A stretch of DNA of 64,000 nucleotides from Bacteroidota bacterium (GTDB lineage: Bacteria > Bacteroidota > Bacteroidia > B-17B0 > Aurantibacillaceae), in assembly GCA_021156365.1 (NCBI GenBank), contig JAJNDK010000002.1, positions 1-64,000 of the forward strand, read 5' to 3'. Made by a program: the position numbers and the translations under genes. Numbering within the stretch: the first letter of the stretch is position 1; the number at the start of each line of letters is the position of its first letter. Shown here piece after piece: positions 58,580 to 64,000 of this stretch. The notes under the pieces are model-generated. The model was not told the origin of the DNA. It worked only from the letters and a program-made list of their open reading frames with translations, and made no database searches.

Positions 58580-61500
58580 CTATTTATAAAACCAAATACG
58601 CATCAAAGATAACAATTGATCGATCTTAAGAGGCTTGGTTATATAATCAGAAGCACCCGCTTCAATACATTTCTGCCTGTCGCCTTTCATCGCTTTCGCT
58701 GTAACGGCAATAATAGGCAATGTATTGTTCTTGTGCTCCCTTCTTATCTTCTGAGTGGTTTCATAACCATCCATTTCCGGCATCATAATATCCATCAGTA
58801 CCATGTCGATCTTCGGATTCTCATTAAGAATCTGGATCGCCTCTTTCCCACTCTCCGCTGTTATTGCATTGATGTTCAACCGTTCGAACACCGTTGTCAA
58901 GGCAAAGAGATTCCTTACATCATCATCCACTACGAGGATATTTTTTCCAGCCAGGATGTCTTCTTTCATCCGGATATTCTCGATCACTTTCCGTTTTTCC
59001 GGAGCGAGCTCTTTGTGGTTCATATGCAGGTGCAGCACCGTTTCCTCGAGGAGGTGTTCGATCGAATTCACTCCTTTTGCCAGGATCGTATTTGAATTAT
59101 TACTGATCTGTTGCAATTCGGGTTGTGTAAAGTCCTTCGCCGAATATACGATAACAGGTGTTATCTTTTTCTTCGTTTGCGATACTTTATTCACTAACTC
59201 GGAACCTGCAATATCCGGCAAGGTGTAATCGAGAATAATACAATCAAAGTCCCTGTTGCCCATCAATTTCAAGGCTTTTTTCCCGGTATCGGCAATCGTT
59301 ACTTCAATATTATCCGCCTGCAGCACTTTTGCGATCTGTGAAGATTCAATCTCATTATCTTCCACTACCAGTACCTGCTTCACTTCTTTTGCACTAAAGG
59401 TAAGAATATCCACAAACAAGTCGTTCAACGCTTCATTCTCGAGTGGTTTCAACAGGAAGCTTCGTGCACCACGTTTCAGTGCGAGGTTTTTATTTTCCTC
59501 ACCGGAAATCAGGTGAATAGGAATATGGCGATAGCTCAGGTCGTTCCTCAGGAGGTCGAGTACCTTCCAGCCGCTGGTGTCCGGTAGTTTTACATCCAGG
59601 GTAATGGATACCGGCATGAAACGGTTGATAAAGTCGAATACTTCTATATAGCTGATCGCTACGATCGCTTTCATCCCGTGTGCATGCGCCTTTTCGATCA
59701 ATATTTTTCCAAAGCGAAGATCGTCTTCCACAACAAGGATCACCTTGTCACTCGCCAGGATATTATTCCGGTCATCGCCGGTTTCATTGATCATTTCATT
59801 CACCACATTCATTTTCTTGCCTTCTTCTGTGGAAATATTCAATGAGCTCAACAGCTTGTTCAAGCCGTTGTTCTCATTTTCATCCGCCAGTTCCAACTGT
59901 TTGAAGGCAGAAGGTGTCGACGTTTCGATGGTCATGAGTCCCTGAACATTTTCCACCGGCAGGAATAAGGTGAAAGTACTTCCCGAACCCGGGGTGCTTT
60001 CCAACTCGATCGTTCCACCTAATAATTCGGCCAGACCACGGCTAATAGACAAACCTAAACCTGTTCCACCGTACTTACGGCTGGTAGATCCTTCCGCCTG
60101 CTGGAATGCTTCGAAAATGATATTTTGTTTCTCCTGCGGAATTCCGATCCCCGAATCAATAATGGAAAAGGCAACCACTTTTTTGGCATTGTCAAGGCTC
60201 GGCATAACTCCCTGTTTCCAGCGCTTTCCTTCTGATATACGCAATTTTACTTCTCCCTTCTCTGTGAACTTAAAGGAGTTCGACAAGAGGTTCTTGAGGA
60301 TCTGGTTCAAACGCTGCACATCGGTTTCCATCATCTCCGGTAACTCGACGTCGGTTTCGATCGAGAACTTGAGCTGTTTTGCCTCTGAGATCGGTTTGAA
60401 CGTGGTCTCCACAAAAGAAGCGATCTCCATGAAACGTACGGAAGAGAAATTCGCCGAAATAAATCCGGACTCGATCTTCGAAAGATCGAGAATGTCATTA
60501 ATAAGCTGGATCAAATCGTCTCCGCAGGAGTGGATCGTTTTTGCATAGCGTACCTGTTTGTCGTTCAGGTTCCCTTCTGCATTTTCATATAATTGCTGTG
60601 CAAGGATCAATAAGGAGTTCAGCGGTGTACGCAACTCATGTGACATATTCGCAAGGAACTCCGATTTGTACTTGGATGTAAGCGTGAGCTGCTCTGCTTT
60701 CTCTTCGAGCGAGCGACGTGCCTCTTCCACTTCTTTGTTCTTTGCTTCCACCTCGTCTTTTTGTTTTACGAGGAGGAGCGCTTTATCCTGGAGCTCATCG
60801 TTCGTTCTGCGGAGCTCTTCCTGCTGGATCTTGAGCTCACCTGCAAGCGACTGCGACTGAGCGAGAAGCTCTTCTGTCCTTGTATTCGTTTCGATCGTGT
60901 TCAATACGATACCGATCGACTCAGTCAGCTGGCTTAAGAAGTCCAGGTGAGTTATACTGAAGGTATCCAGGGACGCGAGCTCGATAACGGCTTTCACATC
61001 GTTCTCGAACAACACCGGTAACACAATAAGGTTGATCGGTTTTGTTTTTCCGAGTGAGGAATTAATTTTAATATAATCATTCGGTACATTGCTGATGAGG
61101 ATCCTTTCTTTCTCGAATGCACACTGCCCTACCAGACCTTCACCGATTGCAAATTCGGTTGGAATTCCTTTGTGCGGTTTGTATGCATAGGAAGAAAAGA
61201 GCTTCAGTTTTGTGCTTTGACCTTCATCATTTTGTTTCAAAATATAGAACGCTCCGTAATGCGCGGTTACCACCTGTGCAAGCTCGGAAAGAATACGCTG
61301 CGTCACCGTGTTGAGATCTTTCTGACCCTGTAACATCTGGGTGAATTTCGCAAGGTTGGATTTGAGCCAATCCTGCTCCTGGTTACGTAACGTTGTTTCA
61401 CGTAAATTGGCGATCATCTGGTTGATCGTATCTTTCAAGGCTTCCACCTCACCTTTTGCATCTACCCGTATATTTCGTGTTAAGTCACCTTTCGTTACCG

Positions 61501-64000
61501 CCGATGCCACCTCAGAGATAGAACGTACCTGCGTTGTTAAGTTTTCCGCTAGCTGATTTACGTTTTCCGTTAAGTTTTTCCAGATACCTGAAGCGCCCGG
61601 TACACTTGCCTGTCCACCCAGTCGTCCTTCCACACCTACCTCACGGGCAACGTTCGTTACCTGATCTGCAAATACCGCAAGTGTATCGATCATTTCGTTG
61701 ATCGTTTCTGTTAACTGCGCCACCTCACCTTTTGCATCAATGGAAAGTTTTTGCCGTAAGTTACCTGTTGCTACTGATGTTACAACTTTTGCGATACCGC
61801 GTACCTGCGATGTTAAGTTGGAACCCATCATGTTCACGGAATCCGTTAAATCTTTCCAGGTTCCCGCAACACCTTTTACTTCTGCTTGTCCTCCTAATTT
61901 TCCTTCGGTACCAACTTCCCTTGCTACACGCGTTACCTCAAAGGCAAAGGAGTTCAGCTGTTCCACCATCGTATTGATCGTATTCTTCAGATCGAGGATC
62001 TCACCTTTTACGTCGATCGCCACTGTTTTGGTCAGGTTACCGGATGCCACCGCTTTTGTTACCTCGGCGATGTTACGTACCTGTGCTGTTAAGTTACCCG
62101 TCATCTGGTTTACAGAATCCGTCAAATCTTTCCAGGTTCCGGCAACACCCGGTACGAAAGCCTGTCCGCCTAATTTACCATCCGTACCTACCTCACGGGC
62201 AACACGTGTTACCTCCGAAGCGAAGGCACGCAGCTGATCCACCATCGTATTCAGTGTTTCTTTCAGCTGTAAGATCTCCCCACGTACATCTACCGTAATT
62301 TTTTTCGACATATCGCCGTTTGCCACAGCAATCGCCACCTCTGCAATGTTACGTACCTGCGCCGTTAAGTTACCGGCCATCTGATTCACGGAATCCGTTA
62401 AATCTTTCCAGGTTCCTGCCACACCCGGCACATTGGCCTGTCCGCCCAATTTACCTTCCGTACCTACCTCACGGGCAACACGCGTTACCTCGGAAGCAAA
62501 ACCACGGAGCTGATCAACCATTGTGTTGATCGTATTTTTTAATTCAAGAATCTCACCTTTCACATCCACCCCAATTTTACGCGACAAGTCACCATTCGCC
62601 ACCGCCGTTGTTACCTCTGCGATGTTACGTACCTGCGATGTTAAGTTGGATGCCATTTTATTTACAGAATCGGTCAAATCTTTCCAGGTTCCACCGACAC
62701 CCGGTACATCGGCCTGTCCACCAAGTTTACCTTCGGAACCTACCTCACGGGCAACACGTGTTACCTCCGAACCGAATGAGTTCAGCTGATCCACCATCGT
62801 GTTGATCGTATTCTTCAGCTCAAGGATCTCTCCTTTTACATCCACTGTAATTTTACGCGACAAGTCACCTTTCGCTACGGCTGTTGTTACCTCGGCAATG
62901 TTACGTACCTGCGCAGTTAAGTTGGAGCCCATCTGGTTTACAGAATCTGTCAGATCTTTCCACACACCACCAACACCCTCTACCGTTGCCTGCCCACCGA
63001 GCTTACCTTCCGAACCTACTTCCCTTGCCACACGTGTTACCTCCGAACCGAATGAGTTCAGCACAGAATCCGTCAGATCTTTCCATGTACCACCTACACC
63101 GGTTACTTTCGCCTGTCCACCGAGCTTACCTTCCGTCCCTACCTCTAAGGCAACACGCGTTACCTCCGATGCAAAAGAGTTCAGCTGATCCACCATTGTG
63201 TTGATCGTTTTCTTCAGCTCCAGGATCTCTCCTTTCACATCCACCGTAATTTTACGCGATAAGTCGCCTTTTGCAACCGCCGTTGTTACCTCGGCAATGT
63301 TACGTACCTGCGCAGTTAAGTTCGATCCCATCTGGTTTACGGAATCCGTTAAATCCTTCCATACACCACCAACACCTTTCACCGCAGCCTGTCCTCCTAA
63401 TTTACCTTCGGAACCTACCTCACGGGCAACACGTGTTACCTCCGATGCGAAAGAGTTCAGCTGATCCACCATCGTGTTAATTGTATTCTTAAGCTCAAGG
63501 ATCTCTCCTTTTACATCCACTGTAATTTTACGCGATAAGTCACCTTTCGCCACCGCCGTTGTTACTTCGGCAATGTTACGTACCTGCGCAGTTAAGTTGG
63601 AGCCCATCTGATTCACGGAATCTGTAAGATCTTTCCATACACCACCAACACCCTCTACCGTTGCCTGCCCACCGAGCTTACCTTCCGAACCTACTTCCCT
63701 TGCCACACGTGTTACCTCCGAACCGAATGAGTTCAGCCCTGCAACTCCTCTTACCTGTGCCTGTCCACCGAGCTTACCTTCCGTACCCACCTCTAAGGCA
63801 ACACGCGTTACCTCGGAAGAGAAGGAATTCAGCTGATCCACCATCGTGTTGATCGTATTCTTAAGCTCAAGGATCTCTCCTTTCACATCCACCGTAATTT
63901 TTTTGGATAAGTCGCCTTTCGCCACCGCTGTTGTTACCTCGGCAATGTTACGTACCTGTGCCGTTAAGTTGGAGCCCATCTGGTTTACGGAATCCGTCAA
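58580..64000 (-). CDS. Multi-HAMP hybrid histidine kinase (5' end beyond window)
   Basis: Partial at the right edge: 1806 codons are visible. Residues 1-860 consist of tandem HAMP units of 92 residues (each [20 protein letters not shown].. [19 protein letters not shown].. [17 protein letters not shown]). A GAF domain follows (about 885-1030), then a coiled coil, HisKA (about 1120, [10 protein letters not shown]), HATPase_c (1230-1350; [40 protein letters not shown]) and three REC domains (about 1420-1530, 1545-1655, 1685-1800), with Asp acceptors in [16 protein letters not shown] and [11 protein letters not shown]. Cytoplasmic hybrid kinase that could feed the REC-kinase downstream. Two HAMP units are shortened in frame (see findings). 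Confidence 0.92.
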   Translation of the reverse strand: MTDSVNQMGSNLTAQVRNIAEVTTAVAKGDLSKKITVDVKGEILELKNTINTMVDQLNSFSSEVTRVALEVGTEGKLGGQAQVRGVAGLNSFGSEVTRVAREVGSEGKLGGQATVEGVGGVWKDLTDSVNQMGSNLTAQVRNIAEVTTAVAKGDLSRKITVDVKGEILELKNTINTMVDQLNSFASEVTRVAREVGSEGKLGGQAAVKGVGGVWKDLTDSVNQMGSNLTAQVRNIAEVTTAVAKGDLSRKITVDVKGEILELKKTINTMVDQLNSFASEVTRVALEVGTEGKLGGQAKVTGVGGTWKDLTDSVLNSFGSEVTRVAREVGSEGKLGGQATVEGVGGVWKDLTDSVNQMGSNLTAQVRNIAEVTTAVAKGDLSRKITVDVKGEILELKNTINTMVDQLNSFGSEVTRVAREVGSEGKLGGQADVPGVGGTWKDLTDSVNKMASNLTSQVRNIAEVTTAVANGDLSRKIGVDVKGEILELKNTINTMVDQLRGFASEVTRVAREVGTEGKLGGQANVPGVAGTWKDLTDSVNQMAGNLTAQVRNIAEVAIAVANGDMSKKITVDVRGEILQLKETLNTMVDQLRAFASEVTRVAREVGTDGKLGGQAFVPGVAGTWKDLTDSVNQMTGNLTAQVRNIAEVTKAVASGNLTKTVAIDVKGEILDLKNTINTMVEQLNSFAFEVTRVAREVGTEGKLGGQAEVKGVAGTWKDLTDSVNMMGSNLTSQVRGIAKVVTSVATGNLRQKLSIDAKGEVAQLTETINEMIDTLAVFADQVTNVAREVGVEGRLGGQASVPGASGIWKNLTENVNQLAENLTTQVRSISEVASAVTKGDLTRNIRVDAKGEVEALKDTINQMIANLRETTLRNQEQDWLKSNLAKFTQMLQGQKDLNTVTQRILSELAQVVTAHYGAFYILKQNDEGQSTKLKLFSSYAYKPHKGIPTEFAIGEGLVGQCAFEKERILISNVPNDYIKINSSLGKTKPINLIVLPVLFENDVKAVIELASLDTFSITHLDFLSQLTESIGIVLNTIETNTRTEELLAQSQSLAGELKIQQEELRRTNDELQDKALLLVKQKDEVEAKNKEVEEARRSLEEKAEQLTLTSKYKSEFLANMSHELRTPLNSLLILAQQLYENAEGNLNDKQVRYAKTIHSCGDDLIQLINDILDLSKIESGFISANFSSVRFMEIASFVETTFKPISEAKQLKFSIETDVELPEMMETDVQRLNQILKNLLSNSFKFTEKGEVKLRISEGKRWKQGVMPSLDNAKKVVAFSIIDSGIGIPQEKQNIIFEAFQQAEGSTSRKYGGTGLGLSISRGLAELLGGTIELESTPGSGSTFTLFLPVENVQGLMTIETSTPSAFKQLELADENENNGLNKLLSSLNISTEEGKKMNVVNEMINETGDDRNNILASDKVILVVEDDLRFGKILIEKAHAHGMKAIVAISYIEVFDFINRFMPVSITLDVKLPDTSGWKVLDLLRNDLSYRHIPIHLISGEENKNLALKRGARSFLLKPLENEALNDLFVDILTFSAKEVKQVLVVEDNEIESSQIAKVLQADNIEVTIADTGKKALKLMGNRDFDCIILDYTLPDIAGSELVNKVSQTKKKITPVIVYSAKDFTQPELQQISNNSNTILAKGVNSIEHLLEETVLHLHMNHKELAPEKRKVIENIRMKEDILAGKNILVVDDDVRNLFALTTVFERLNINAITAESGKEAIQILNENPKIDMVLMDIMMPEMDGYETTQKIRREHKNNTLPIIAVTAKAMKGDRQKCIEAGASDYITKPLKIDQLLSLMRIWFYK

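Noticed and set aside
61690-63860. Plus-strand open frames opposite the HAMP repeats
   Set aside because: They are mirror frames of a highly repetitive coding sequence, repeating the same peptide patterns as the sense repeats.

Overview
The window comes from a Bacteroidota chromosome, most likely a free-living, Sphingobacteriia/Chitinophagia-like member. Evidence is a GldN-type type IX secretion system (T9SS) subunit, several T9SS cargo proteins with C-terminal sorting domains, PorV/PorQ- and PorE-like outer-membrane proteins, a BatA-type protein, a TonB-dependent receptor with an N-terminal carboxypeptidase-regulatory-like domain, and promoters of the Bacteroidota TTTG/TAnnTTTG type. I saw no rRNA, tRNA, CRISPR array, insertion sequence or prophage. 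Apart from its left edge the window looks like ordinary chromosome.

Layout. 0-0.9 kb: an apparently divergent intergenic region carries ten 21-bp units (208-417), each starting TTTTAR with an invariant C at unit position 14, followed by a small XRE-type regulator gene. This is the most unusual signal in the window. 1-8.3 kb (+): a vWA protein, a TolC/HlyD efflux pair without its pump, tsaB, a zinc-ribbon protein and an Omp85-family protein. 8.4-11.1 kb (-): a greA-HIT-SGNH-gldN gene string. 11.2-20.6 kb (-): a three-gene outer-membrane unit of TonB-dependent receptor, giant T9SS-exported protein and PorV/PorQ-like protein. 20.9-24.5 kb (-): acs, a hotdog thioesterase and an LptF/LptG permease. 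24.6-32.3 kb (-): two tandem paralogous T9SS cargo proteins of about 1270 residues with LamG-like domains. 32.4-34 kb (+): a TMTC-like membrane protein with TPRs. 34.1-38.5 kb (-): a BatA-type protein, a dihydroorotase homologue lacking its HxH metal motif, and a glycosyltransferase. 38.6-40.1 kb (-): an MltD-like lytic transglycosylase.

40.5-57.1 kb looks like a stress and cell-envelope region: PA2169-family protein, Dps, type II NADH dehydrogenase, RpoN, DUF1328 and lmo0937-type tiny membrane proteins, a Nudix enzyme, a Rieske-FAD oxidoreductase, DUF3606, three OmpA-family proteins and a lipoprotein with an lmo0937-like tail. Several intergenic regions here contain sigma-54-like -24/-12 sites, the best at 53802-53817, which fits the presence of rpoN nearby. 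57.3-64 kb (-): a hybrid kinase with many tandem HAMP repeats (cut by the window edge) and a REC-histidine kinase. The HAMP array contains two clean in-frame shortened units that are either recent recombination products or assembly collapse.

Intergenic DNA is rich in hairpins: convincing terminators, and also dispersed palindromic elements, one of which lies inside a coding sequence.
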